Assembly: GCA_001599935.1 (NCBI GenBank)
Contig: BCIJ01000012.1
Span: 39,500 to 103,499 of the forward strand
Source: Holtermannia corniformis
Taxonomy: Eukaryota; Basidiomycota; Tremellomycetes; Holtermanniales
Reading direction: 5' to 3'
DNA: 64,000 bases
The notes below the pieces were generated by a model. That model was given only the letters and a program-made list of their open reading frames with translations, was not told the origin of the DNA and searched no databases. Numbering within the stretch: the stretch's first letter is position 1; each line of letters opens with the position of its first letter. The translations under genes were made by a program, and so were the position numbers. Positions 34,246-44,710 of this stretch are shown here, piece after piece.

Positions 34246-34524
34246 ATGCGAGCTCGTACCCCCATGGCTTGTAATGACCGCACTTTTGGATCGATCGATG
34301 CAATCCTCAGCGACACTCTCCGCGCTGATAAATATAAGGTCATCAACGAGACTAAAGCAAGCACGCGTAAACGCACACACAAATCCGAAGATGAAATCAA
34401 CGAGATCGCGACCCGCTTGACGCGTGAAGTTAGCGAGGAGTTGGCTAGGTCGGGCTTGTCGACGGACGAAGCTCTACAGCAGTTTCTGCCGCGATGGACA
34501 GCGAAGATGGGGCTAATCGAGTGA
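34246..34524 (+). CDS. Small intronless protein, possible distant family B
   Basis: 92 residues, or 86 from an ATG at 34264. Charged and helical. The end GLSTDEALQQFLPRWTAKMGL aligns loosely with GKTEEEIAAFLRPRVERRLM of the gene at 37199, so it may be a diverged member of family B. No signal peptide. Confidence 0.55.
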   Translation: MRARTPMACNDRTFGSIDAILSDTLRADKYKVINETKASTRKRTHKSEDEINEIATRLTREVSEELARSGLSTDEALQQFLPRWTAKMGLIE

Positions 34525-34957
34525 TCACAGTTTGCGGTATGACTAGACAGATGCCAGAGCGACCTAGTCAGTAGCATGATTAGGCGCGATACGAGTCACT
34601 GACGTGCTCTCTGGCTGGGGGTCGTCCCAGAGTGAGATGCGCCTGTCTGGCCCGATTTTTATCCGTGCGCATGCGCCACTCGGACATTGCGATAAGTTTC
34701 CATTGTCTCGTCGAGATCTCGCAGGATACGTCTGGCGTTCTCGTCCTACATGCTCACGGTAGCTGTGGGAGAGCGCAAGCAGCTGTGGCAGTGATCCCTG
34801 CCGACCCCAACGTTGCGCCGACCAGCAAGTCAGCGTCCTCCAAGCGGCACACCGGGCAATAACCACAACTACTACAAAGGGGAAGCGCCTTCGAGCTTGC
34901 AGCGCGATGGACATATATCGAGCGTCACTCGCTCGCCACTAGCTCTCACCCAGCACC
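34525..34957. other. Intergenic, TATA-like site before next gene
   Basis: 433 bp with no recognised gene. TATAT at 34914-34918 lies about 40 bp before the ATG at 34958. Confidence 0.45.
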
Positions 34958-35254
34958 ATGACGTCCCCAGCATCAATCGACTCGATGTTGATCAACAGTT
35001 CTGCAAACAGTGTCCCTGTTTCCAAGGATACGCACAAGATTCAGGAACGCAGAGAGGCTGTCCAGAGCGCCATCAACGATATGCAGCGCCGTACCGGTAT
35101 GCCCCTGGAGCAAGTCAAGAAAATTGCGCTGCAACGCGCTAAAGCCGTCACGAGTGCAAGTGGTCGAGCCGACTATGCAGCAACTATGGCCTTGCCTGAA
35201 TGGCTTCCATACGACTGCGTAGACGAATGGAAGACGCGTATGCAGGAAGCGTAG
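34958..35254 (+). CDS. Small intronless protein
   Basis: 98 residues: Ser-rich start, then a long charged helix (IQERREAVQSAINDMQRRTG, VKKIALQRAKAV), and an end rich in Trp (LPEWLPYDCVDEWKTRM). The last part may correspond to the C-terminal region of the other family B proteins, but the GKT core is absent. It lies in the same array and orientation, with a TATA-like site upstream. Confidence 0.6.
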   Translation: MTSPASIDSMLINSSANSVPVSKDTHKIQERREAVQSAINDMQRRTGMPLEQVKKIALQRAKAVTSASGRADYAATMALPEWLPYDCVDEWKTRMQEA

Positions 35255-35502
35255 CTAGTCAACGAGTACGTGTCACGATACAAACGTGTGAACCGCATAT
35301 CGGTGGCGTCAAACTCTTGTCCACGGTGCACACAGTCTGCGAGTGCGACCGCCACGGCGCTTGATTGAGAGCGACCTCAATAGGAAGGCTACAGCGAGAT
35401 TGCACATTTGCAAAATCAGAGCAGCGCGGAGCTAGCCCCGTGCAAGCGCCAAATGACAATGTGTGCCTACTGTTTGGAAGACCACGATGGGCAGGTAGAG
35501 AG

Positions 35503-35510
35503 CATATAAT
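35503..35510 (+). promoter_or_regulatory. TATA box of a family B gene
   Basis: CATATAAT, 40 bp before the ATG at 35551. Confidence 0.5.
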
Positions 35511-35550
35511 CACAGCTACTTCTCTAAGATCTGTAACGCTGCTATTCACA

Positions 35551-35817
35551 ATGACCAGAAACGAAAACTCCGACCGAACCATCGAGACAGTGATATATGA
35601 GGAGAGTAGTGTGCTGAACATCCTGTCGGCGTGTGCCATGAATGCAGTGGGATCCCAGAGCCAAGAGACCAGGAATGCGGCACAGAGTGTCGCAGGCGGC
35701 CAAATTCTCATGGCCCGTATGAATGGTGAGTTACACGGCAAGACGGACGGTGAATGCATTGAACTGCTTGGACCCCGCGTCAAGGATGGGATGTGCAGAG
35801 CGATTTCTGATCGATAG
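35551..35817 (+). CDS. Small intronless protein, family B
   Basis: 88 residues. The middle is Ser/Ala-rich. The C-terminal core reads ARMNGELHGKTDGECIELLGPRVKDGM, which aligns with AHNAGETKGKSADEIFNLLRPGVESEM of the gene at 36635 and with ADELEGKTEEEIAAFLRPRVERRLM of the gene at 37199. The shared pattern is G-K-(T/S)-x3-(I/C)-x2-(L/F)-L-x-P-x-V-(E/K). No signal peptide. Function unknown. Confidence 0.75.
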   Translation: MTRNENSDRTIETVIYEESSVLNILSACAMNAVGSQSQETRNAAQSVAGGQILMARMNGELHGKTDGECIELLGPRVKDGMCRAISDR

Positions 35818-36245
35818 ACGTTGACGCTGTATGATGCATCGGCACGACAAATTGACTGCGAGAACCCACTTGCCCATTGACTGTTGGGCTGATCCCAGCA
35901 CGGACAGCCAATCCGATGCCTCGAACTGCGCAACGAGCAAGCCCGAGGTCGCAGTGAGATAGCTTCAGTGATGGTACGCCCTGGAGCACTGCGACGACCA
36001 GTGAAGCACCAGCAGCTCAGCCTACCGAGCCATCACAGCCAGGCCTCGTGACACCACGAAGCGGACTTTAAGGGCAAAGGAGGAGTAGTGCGCCTTCGAC
36101 ACCACACACGCTGTACGTGAGACAGCGCACATCCATGTTCACGCGGTCAACAGCAAAGCTTTCCGATGAGAACCATCGATAGCGTCCCAGCAAAGCGAGC
36201 AACCCGATCTTCGCTGGTTTCCTGACCGCTGCACAAATCGTCAAG
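35818..36245. other. Intergenic, nothing recognised
   Basis: 428 bp between two small genes. No TATA box close to the next ATG and no repeat noticed. Confidence 0.4.
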
Positions 36246-36428
36246 ATGACAGCAGAAGCGACGGGCAAGAGTGAAGCCGAGGTCGGCACGATCTACAGTC
36301 ACGTTGCTGATCAGGTCGAGCAGGGAGCTCAGGGTACTGAGGGCTTCACCCGCAACGCCCAGAATGATCAGCAGCGAGCCGAACTCATTGCTCAGGAGAT
36401 CTATCGGAGGATGTTGGCAGTAGAGTGA
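36246..36428 (+). CDS. Very small intronless protein in the family B array
   Basis: 60 residues, acidic and Gln-rich, helical (AELIAQEIYRRMLAVE at the end). It sits in line with the family B genes but lacks the GKT/PRV core. It could be a truncated or diverged member, or a chance ORF. Confidence 0.45.
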   Translation: MTAEATGKSEAEVGTIYSHVADQVEQGAQGTEGFTRNAQNDQQRAELIAQEIYRRMLAVE

Positions 36429-36582
36429 AATCCAAAGCATCTACTTACACAACGCACGGGTTTGCTCACTAGTATCGCGAGACTCAGACAGACCGGGGTC
36501 ACGTAGGCAGATGCAGAAATGAAAGGGGTGCCAGTACAGTCAGTCCGCATGAGAACGGAGACCAAGAAGCCCACGGGCAAGA

Positions 36583-36588
36583 TATAAA
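36583..36588 (+). promoter_or_regulatory. TATA box of a family B gene
   Basis: TATAAA, 46 bp before the first ATG at 36635. Confidence 0.5.
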
Positions 36589-36633
36589 GCACCAGACAGT
36601 TCGGTGCAGACCCAGTCAGTGATCCCTATTCCC

Positions 36634-36668
36634 AATGTCAATCCCAATGTCAATCGCAATGTCAATCG
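36634..36668 (+). repeat. 12-bp tandem repeat at the start codon
   Basis: The unit ATGTCAATCSCA occurs nearly three times from 36635, each with an in-frame ATG. Confidence 0.8.
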
Positions 36669-36910
36669 GTTCTAGATTGGCAGACGCTGTCATCCTCGAG
36701 CGACTGAAGGTGGCTGCCATCGGTAGCATCGCAACCAACAATTCAAAGACACAGATGTCTGCCGCAGTCATCGCGAACTCTTACTTGGCTAGGGCCCATA
36801 ATGCCGGAGAGACTAAGGGCAAGTCAGCAGACGAGATTTTCAACTTACTCAGGCCCGGGGTGGAGAGCGAGATGAAGCAGCAATACCCTCCTGACGAGCT
36901 CGGACTCTGA
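36635..36910 (+). CDS. Small intronless protein, family B, with repeated start
   Basis: 91 residues. The gene opens with MSIPMSIAMSIG, three in-frame ATG codons created by a 12-bp tandem unit. The conserved core GKSADEIFNLLRPGVESEM follows a Ser/Ala/Asn-rich middle. A TATAAA at 36583 lies before the first ATG. The protein ends PPDELGL. Confidence 0.75.
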   Translation: MSIPMSIAMSIGSRLADAVILERLKVAAIGSIATNNSKTQMSAAVIANSYLARAHNAGETKGKSADEIFNLLRPGVESEMKQQYPPDELGL

Positions 36911-37198
36911 CCTATTCTTCGGGTCCTATGACGCTATGCACATTTGCACTACACGAGCTCGTCTGCAAACATGTTGAGCACGTTGAGCTTGGGAGCTATG
37001 CAAGTATCCTCCGATCCCAAGATCGAGACCGTGTGCACAGAAGCACTGCGTACCCCTTCCTGTACATCAACACCGTCACCCGTGGGTGAAAGGTTTCCTC
37101 TAGCGTAAGCTACCCCGTACCATTGTCATTTTCAGATACCATTGTCGTTTTCAGACTGCGCCAGCGGCTTCACCCGATCTGGATGGCTCCAGCACCCT

Positions 37199-37501
37199 AT
37201 GTCTCGTGTCTTGCCGTCAATCGAGACGGTTCTCGAGCAATCTGAATGTCGAACAGAGTGGCCCTCCACACTGTTGTGTAGTACACCGGCGTCGAACGCG
37301 GATGAGCCACGCGTCACGAGTGAGCACCGCGAACAGTACGAGCAGATCATCTCAGCCACCGAGAGAGAAGCTGCCGAATGGGCCGACGAGCTCGAGGGCA
37401 AGACTGAAGAGGAGATTGCGGCCTTTCTGCGGCCACGCGTCGAGCGGCGACTCATGGAGAAGGTCCAGGAACTCGCAAAAGAGGCCAAAAAGTGCACATA
37501 G
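37199..37501 (+). CDS. Small intronless protein, family B
   Basis: 100 residues from the ATG at 37199. The C-terminal half is the family core, ADELEGKTEEEIAAFLRPRVERRLM, followed by a Lys/Glu helix. The upstream 37118-37155 region holds two copies of a near-identical 18-bp unit (ATACCATTGTC with TTTTCAG), between the previous gene and this one. No TATA box was found. It converges on DUS3 with a gap of 125 bp. Confidence 0.75.
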   Translation: MSRVLPSIETVLEQSECRTEWPSTLLCSTPASNADEPRVTSEHREQYEQIISATEREAAEWADELEGKTEEEIAAFLRPRVERRLMEKVQELAKEAKKCT

Positions 37502-37626
37502 AGCCAGAGCAGGCAGGAGAGGCAGACTCGGAGAGAGGCAGACTCAGAGGACGCACCGCAAGCGCTGATATAGCCAAGTGTAGAGTTGCAATGGCAAGGA
37601 TGACAGAGGAACATGCATCCGCGAGT

Positions 37627-40356
37627 TTAGCCTTGAGCTTCCTCGGCGCCGTACGCGTTGCTCTTGTGTTTCGGCTGGTAGGTGAACCCAGAGTCGGTCG
37701 GGCCGAGGAACATTTCCGTGATTTTCTGTCAGGTCAGCTCTGTCGACAACCTCGTCCACTCACGATCCAGTCGCCGCTGAACGGACTGGCGAGTAGCGTC
37801 TCTGTTGAGCTTAGCGCCTAAACTGTCGGCGAAGCGCTTTACGTACCCAGTTCGGAGCGACCCTTGTACGCCGGCGGCCGGTCGTTCATCTTGCCCGGCA
37901 TGGTCTCGAGCAGACCGATAGGGATGTAGCGGTGCTGGAACGACAGCGCTTCACACATGAACCGCCGAGTGATGTTGACGCCCTGAGTGTCGGATCCCCA
38001 GTGACTCAGGCCGTATTCCGCGTACTGCCAATTAGCACGAGCAAATGGTGCGGGAGATACGCACCTTGCGGATGCCTTCGAGACGCTCAACGGCACTAAT
38101 GTCCCATTCACGACGCTCGGCGATTTCAGTAAACAGCCAAGGCTTGATCAAAGCTCCGCGAGCGACCATGACGCCGTCAACGCCGCTTTTCTGCGTGGCG
38201 TCAGTCGGCAAGCAAGGCGGGCGCACCAGACGAACCTCCATCTCCTCATAGTACGATTGGGCAGAGTAGCAATCGCCGTTGCCAAAGATGGGCACGTGCG
38301 GCAGATTGGCGTCCTCTGTCGCCGCCCGAAGCTCATCGACGCACTCTTTGACATATGCCCAATCGGCGAGCTTGGAGTAGCGCTGCTGGCGAGAGCGGCC
38401 GTGGAGCTGTATGCATAAGCAGGGCTGGTTGATGATTGAGATCACTCACAGTCATGGCCGACACGCCCCACTCGTTGGCAAAGCGCGGGATCAGCTTGTG
38501 CGCCGTGTTTCTCTTGTCGAGCACGCCGGTGCGCTGCGGGGTCAGCTCGTGTCGCGATCTGCCGTCCAACGCACGAATTTGACCGTCACGGGGACTACGT
38601 AGTCAGCTTCGGTAGGTGCAGGTCGAAATCACTCACTATCACCCAGAACCCTATTCATGCCGATGAGAATCTTGCCCAATCGTCCAGGGGCGTCGAGCAC
38701 TGTCGTCATCAGTCCAAGCCTCGCATATCGCCCACACGTACAAGCACTGCCAGCGCCCTGATTGAACACTAAATCAATCGGGCAGCCCTATCCACATCAG
38801 CCAGTAGACCAGTAGAGCCACACCAACTGACAAGGTTGACGTCGACAAAGTCGACGCCGGCTCCAATCTCGCGCTGGATAACTTCAGCAGCCGGGACGAG
38901 GCGGTTCGCAAACCCGCCGGCGATCTGGACGCCAAACATCTTTTCCGATGCGTGGCGCCTCGTGAGCGCCCAATCGTCTGCTTGGCCGGCGAGGAGCGGA
39001 TTCGAGAGCGCCATTTCGGAGCAGGTGATGGTTGCGCCATAGTCGACGCACAAGCGGCGGAACGGCTGTGGGTTTAGTACAGCGATCCAGTTGACTGTAG
39101 GACCCACCAGATTCCCAACGGTCGTCAAGGGGGCAAGATAGAGTCCGCCCTGCCAATTCAGCCTACGCTTCTCCTCGGGCCGTATCCGCGCCAGATCGAC
39201 CTCGCCCATCTCCTTTTCCTCTTTAATCTCTACCGCTGGCGGCGCGACATCGTTCATAGCCGCCATCTCTTCCTCTTCCGTCAGCGCGATAGTGATCTTG
39301 CGCTTCTGAGCAGGTTTCGGCGCCGCCTTGGGTGGACGCGAATCGCCCGTCAGGCTAAAGTGCTTGTCGGGCTCAATCTCGTGTAGGTAGGCGTGAGATT
39401 GCGGGTATTCATACTGTCCGGTTAGCTGATTTCGCTACTGTGCACGACCCACCTTGGCGCTGCGAATCTTGGCGACCGTATCCCTGTCCAACCAGTTGAC
39501 TTCGTTTTTGCGATCTCTGCGGGTGCGCTCTTCGGTGCTCATCCCTGCGTCGAGGAGCGACCCCCTGATGCGATACCCGTCGACGACGCGCTCGCCGTCA
39601 TCCTCGACCCCGGCTTCAACCTTGTCGACATGACCGGACAAGAAGCGACACTTCCACCCGCTCGGGCAGTAGCCGAGATCGTGGTATACAGGGCAGTAGG
39701 CTGTGGGCGAGTGGGTGATAGAAGCCAGCAGAGAGCCTGCCGGCTTGGCTTGCTGTGGTTCAGTCGTGCTGGCATCCGTCGCGGCCGTGGTGAGATTGCT
39801 CGAAAACGGCAAAGGGTAGGGCTCGGCAATGTATGGTGGCTCGGGCTTGAAAGAACCAGACGGCGGGAACGGGATATCAGCCGGCTTGGTCGCAAAGTAG
39901 GCCATGAAGTCGTGCGAGAACTTGCAGTTTGGCTTGCCTCTGCGTCGAGTCAGTCCCTACGCTGTTCGCAGCAACGACGCACGCCTTGTCGACATATGAA
40001 CACTGGCCGTTGGTGAACGCCTTGCAGAGCTGGACACCCTGATCGCCTACACGGCCGAATCGACGGCCCTTGTTCTGTCCCGAGCGCTCTTTCTTTTGCT
40101 CTTTGGTCAACCGAGGCCGCTTTGACTCGGTTTCGTTGGCATCGTCGTCTGGCACGGCGGCTTGGGATGCGTTCCCGATCGTCTCTGCAGGGCCAGAGGG
40201 AGTAGACGTCGACTCGAGCAGATATCTATCACAGCAAGGTCAGCTCCAGCGTCCAGGATGATCAGAGGGTTCTCACTCTGGCTTGATGGGAGCGATGCCT
40301 TTTCTCGGCTGATCGCGAGCGTCGATGGGGATCGGAGCAGCGTCTGCGCTCGCCAT
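37627..40356 (-). CDS. DUS3: tRNA-dihydrouridine synthase 3
   Basis: Minus-strand gene from ATG 40356 to TAA 37627-37629. It reduces uridine 47 in the tRNA variable loop, using FMN and NADPH. The N-terminal part has two CCCH fingers ([14 protein letters not shown] near 40000, and [17 protein letters not shown]5-H at about 39640). The catalytic domain has [90 protein letters not shown] and [18 protein letters not shown]. The end [23 protein letters not shown] and PKHKSNAYG fits Dus3 closely. A small 3' exon had to be joined by frame. Confidence 0.92.
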
Positions 40357-40531
40357 GATGACTGCAGAGCTCGTGTAGATGAGCTATCCACTGTCGATGG
40401 CTGTTCAACTTTTGTGCAGGCTCAAGCATCCACACGTGAAAGAAGAAGAAGAACAGCATCGACGACGACGACGACGACTCGACATCCACAAGGCAAAGCA
40501 GGCGATCAGGAGCGCACAAGGGCTGGATAAC

Positions 40532-41952
40532 ATGCTGCAGACCAACCTGCTGCCGACGGGCCACGCTGATCTCGTCTCCGGTCGGTGCTATGCTCGCAAA
40601 CGGCGAGAGCATGCTCATGTCTCCTGTACAGACCTCGCTTTCGACTACTATGGTGAACGCTGTGGGTGTATACGCTCAACGATGTCGACCGACTGACAGG
40701 CGGACAGTAGCAACATGCTCTGCCGACCAGCGGGTCAAAGTCTGGCGCAAGACCAACACGGCCAGCTGGGACCTCGACACCGAGTGGAAGGTCTGTCGCG
40801 CGGCTGCCGCTGTCGTGCACTGTCTGACAAGCCACCTGTACAGGCTCACGACGCTCCCATCCTCTCCCTGTGCTGGTCCCATCCCGAACTCGGGTCCCTG
40901 CTCGCAACGAGCAGCTATGACCGCACGGTCCGGATCTGGGAGGAAGCCTCGGTGAGCGACGCAAAGGCGACGGGCCGGAAGTGGGTCGAAAAGGGCGTGT
41001 TTGCAGATGCCAAGGGCAGCGTGAGGTCGATCGAGTTTGTCAGCCCGAGTGCGAGCTGGGGTCTGCGTTTGGTGAGTGGGTAGGGCCAGACAGAGAGAGG
41101 CTGACGCTGCACAGGCGTCTATCAGTACCGACTCGCATCTCCGGCTGTATACGTCCCTCGACCCGGCGTTGACCGACTGGTCGACTCAGTCTGTCACGCA
41201 CGTCCCGTCACTGGCTTGCCAGCAGTCGACGCTGACCCCGGGCGAGGGGGACGAAGCAGCGGCGGGAGGAGCCCAAGGCGGCAACGAGGCTCTCGGCGGC
41301 TGGGTACTCAGCTTTTGCAAAGAGCGGTGGTGGGGAGCAGTCGTTGCCGTCTGTACAGGCCAGTCGGGCGGTGTCAAGGTCAGTCTACCTCCTCGCAGCT
41401 GCAGCCACTGAGACGCTATATGCCAGATCATCGCACTCGACCCGACCCCCCATGGACTGCTACATCTCATCCCTCCCGTCGCACGGAATCAACCTCACTC
41501 GCCAGGCTCGGACGCTCTGACATCGCTGGCCTGGGCGCCATCCTGCGGGCGCTCCTACCACCTGATCGCGACGGGTTCGCGTGACGGTACCGTGCGCGTA
41601 TGGAAGGTCGTACCGCCGGGGCTCGACGGCGGCAAATGGCAAGGCGAGGTTGTGGGCAGCTGGGGCAGTGGAGGCGCAAGGATCGGCCGAGTCGAGGTCG
41701 GTTTGGCTCGTAATAACACCTGGCCTGACCCTCCCAGTGGAATGTGACGGGCACGATCCTCACGTCGGCCGATGACGATGGCAAGATCAAGCTGTACAAG
41801 TGTGAGCTGCCGACTGCGCGCGCATGCATGCAGAGCGCTGACGAGCACAGCAACGTACGCCAACGCGTGGAAGCTCATGGGCAAGTTTTCTGCCGAAGAG
41901 CCGTCAGAGTCCGAGGACGCCGAGATGACGCACAGAGGGAACAACTACTAGG
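40532..41952 (+). CDS. SEH1: SEH1-like WD40 nucleoporin
   Basis: Start ATG 40532, stop 41950-41952. The protein is a WD40 propeller of the nuclear pore Y-complex and the SEA complex. Blades show [79 protein letters not shown] and VTGTILTSADDDGKIKLYK. The first blade matches the Seh1/Sec13 pattern exactly. Introns start GTCGGT (40581) and GTCTGT (40791), both needed for the frame. The C-terminus is short and acidic. Confidence 0.9.
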
Positions 41953-42495
41953 ATGTATGCTCTTATGATCAATGCTCTCTGCATGCGAACAAGGGATGGC
42001 AGAGCTGGAGCGCATCCATCCTCTAACAACTCGCTAGCAATCCGCGCACCGTCCAAGCGCAACTGTCTTTTTGTCGCTCGTCGTCGTCGTCGATTATGCA
42101 GCCAGAAGCACTGTACAGCCCTGCTGCGCGCTCCAGCTGTAAGCCGACTGCTGTACCGTACCGATCCACGTCGATAACGCTTTCGAACGGCCCAGTTCCC
42201 ATCAGCAAAGTGTCGTTACCAGTCCCGCTCAGTGCGCCGCTCTCGATCCCACTCAAACACCTGAGATGGCATCACCGGTGCGGAAAGGGTTCATCAGCTG
42301 AGGATAGCTGATAGCGTGGGACAGCGCCGAAGTCGGCATGTGCGTGACGATCCACCAAGCGGCTGGACGGAGCGTGCTAGAAGTGCTCAAAGGCAGCGAG
42401 CTGATCGTGCGTCTTGCGATTACAGGTATAGTGCTGAAGCTAACGCTAGAGTACAGCATCAGATCGCACTGTCGGATCTGCCAAACACTTCTAAG
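41953..42495. other. Unresolved region, perhaps 5' exons of the next gene
   Basis: 543 bp with an open stretch from 42096 (VSLPVPLSAPLSIPLKHLR) and another around 42340-42420 (ATG at 42330: QAAGRSVLEVLKGSELIVRLAIT). Both look protein-like, but I could not join them in phase to the gene that follows. Confidence 0.4.
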
Positions 42496-43356
42496 ATGAT
42501 CTACAGCAAGACGGCCGTCATGCTCCGTTACGCCCTGCCCGTGACCCAGCAAGAGGTACGTGCGAGCATGATAGTCAGGCTGGTACTGATCCCTCGCAGA
42601 CAGTCTGCCGGATCCAGCTCACACTCACCGCTGCGCAACTCACAAAGCTCATCCCGCTTCTGACCGCGTTCTTCCCCGTCATTGACGATAGTGCCGTCAA
42701 GCCAAAGCCCAAAGCCAAAGCAACAGCCATGCCGCCTCCGTTGATCGCGGGCTCGCAGCCTCCTCTTCCCGCACAGGTGCTGCCGAGCAGTGCTGTGCGC
42801 TGCGTCTTTGCAGCGAGTCAGCAGATCTCGCAGGCGCAAGACAAGGGCCCCAAACGGCCGTGCGAAGACGGTGTGGCGAACGGTGCCAAGCCGCCAAAGT
42901 CGGCTCGTGTGGCCGACGACGGAGACGCTGCACCGGGCTCGAGTCTTCCTCGCCCTCGGCTTGCACAACCAGCGCCTGCCGTGTCTCGCTCACCACCACG
43001 GGTCGCAACCCCCCCGCCGCCACCTCAACAGCCCGAACCCGCACTCATCTCCTTCGACTCTCCTCAAGCACACGCTTCAATCTCGCAGCATCCGCCGCTG
43101 CAGCCGAGTCAGCTGTACCCGCCAGCATCTCAGCCCTGTACGACGCAGCGGATGTCAAACCACGATGCAATCATCGCAGTCGTCAAGACCGCTTCGAGCC
43201 TGTATGCGCTGAGTCCGGATGAGCTACTGCCGATCGTGTTGGACATCATTCAGGAAGACGGCTTTGCGGGTCTCGTAGGTCGCTTGGGTGCAGCGTTACG
43301 CTGATCGTTGCTAGGTTGAGAACATCGACTCGCTGTTGCAGAGACCCAAGGCGTGA
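42496..43356 (+). CDS. Unidentified Pro-rich protein
   Basis: Exons 42496-42555, 42600-43276 and a final exon ending at 43356. The first ATG may be internal. The sequence begins MLRYALPVTQQETVCRIQLTLTAAQLTKLIPLLTAFFPVIDD, which looks like a folded segment. A long Pro/Gln/Ala-rich stretch follows, then a helical C-terminus (HDAIIAVVKTASSLYALSPDELLPIVLDIIQEDGFAGL and VENIDSLLQRPKA). I do not recognise it. The 5' end is uncertain. Confidence 0.6.
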
Positions 43357-43399
43357 ACGAAGCGCGCGGTGATGACATCTACAGCAGAGATACATTGTA

Positions 43400-44481
43400 T
43401 TATACGAGTATAGAGATGATAGCCAGCATGAATGGGACGGTACAGCCAAGCTGACCTGCCGCCTTGCGCGCCGCGCGACTGTCGGTCGTGCTGTGACAGC
43501 CGACGACACCAGCGATCACCGTCGGCTCGCAAGCTTTGGGCGTTCCATTGACAATGGTCGTTTTGGGCGGGGAGGTGTACACGCTGCCCGAGACGGTGAG
43601 GGACGTGGCGACCGCAGTCGGTGTAGAGCTGTCCGAGGTAGATGTCGAGGTCGAGGTGGCGCTCTCGGAGCTGAAAGTCGAATCAACCTGACTGCTCGAA
43701 GAGGACTCGAAAGTCGACGATGGCGCAGACGATGTTGCTGTCGACGAGTGCTGAGAGGTAGTGGTCGAGCTCGACGTAGTGGACGGTACAGGGGGCGGTG
43801 CAGTACTCGAGCTCGGGATAATCGACGTCGTCGGTACAGACGCCAAGCCGACAGAGGGCGCGCCCGTCGTCGGATCAACCCAATCGTCCGCAACGCCGTA
43901 AATCTGTAGCCGAGACGACGCGCCTGTGCAAGTCAGCAGCAATCATGCAGTCATGTGCAATAGCGCACCGCAAGCCTGCAACTGTCAGCCAAGCGCAACG
44001 GCGCTTCAACTCACCAATTCCGGATTATCCGCACAGGGCGTAAAGCAATCGCCTTCGCCTTTCCAGATCATCGACGCCTCGGTACCCTGAGGTCCATGCA
44101 GGAACTGGCCACAAAAGCACTGGGCTGATCAGTCGAGGTCATCTGGATCGCATCACCCACCTGGATAGAGTTGGTCACACCGGCATATCTAAACGCCTGG
44201 GACGCGCAAGTGTTCATACAGGTCGCTGGTGTCAGTGGCGACGGAAAGACATCTTGCTTTGACTCTGTGCGTGTCAGCCAGATCAAAAGTGTGGACTGCT
44301 CACCTGCAAACACGCGAAACTTGACACCTTCCACGGTGGCATAGTCGACGGCACAACCGTAGTAGCCCCAGCCGGGGATGATCTGGCCTGGATCCGATGG
44401 ACGCACCGAGATTGCTATTGATGAACGAACGAATGCGGTGAGTGAGACCAAAGCAACGAGGCCCGCCCGGCAGGCCATCAC
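43400..44481 (-). CDS. WSC-domain cell-wall protein with GPI-anchor signal
   Basis: Minus-strand gene. It has a signal peptide (MMACRAGLVALVSLTAFVRSSIA). The WSC domain follows: GWGYYGCAVDY, TPATCMNTC, ECFCG-type CFCGQFLHG, GDCFTPCADNPEL-ACG and SRLQIYGV. A 7-nt micro-exon at 43969-43975 supplies AC and the start of G. Then comes a Ser/Thr-rich, heavily O-glycosylated stalk and a hydrophobic C-terminus (CTVPFMLAIISILV) that would be replaced by GPI. WSC domains bind carbohydrate; the protein may be a wall sensor or adhesin. Confidence 0.85.
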
Positions 44482-44710
44482 GACGCTGTGCAGTCAAGAA
44501 GGGTGAATGCACTCGAGTCAACAGCAACGATAGTTCATGACCGAGTGAGCCGGCTTCCCACGCAGCAGCGAACCAGCGATCGCGGCGTCAGGTCCGAGCA
44601 TCCTTTGCGGACAAAGGAATGATCCGGAGCGCGTGGTGCATTCCGAGACGGTAAAGGAGATGATGTGCATACCCGTGCAAACGTACAAGCTCTCATCGCG
44701 TGATCTAGGC

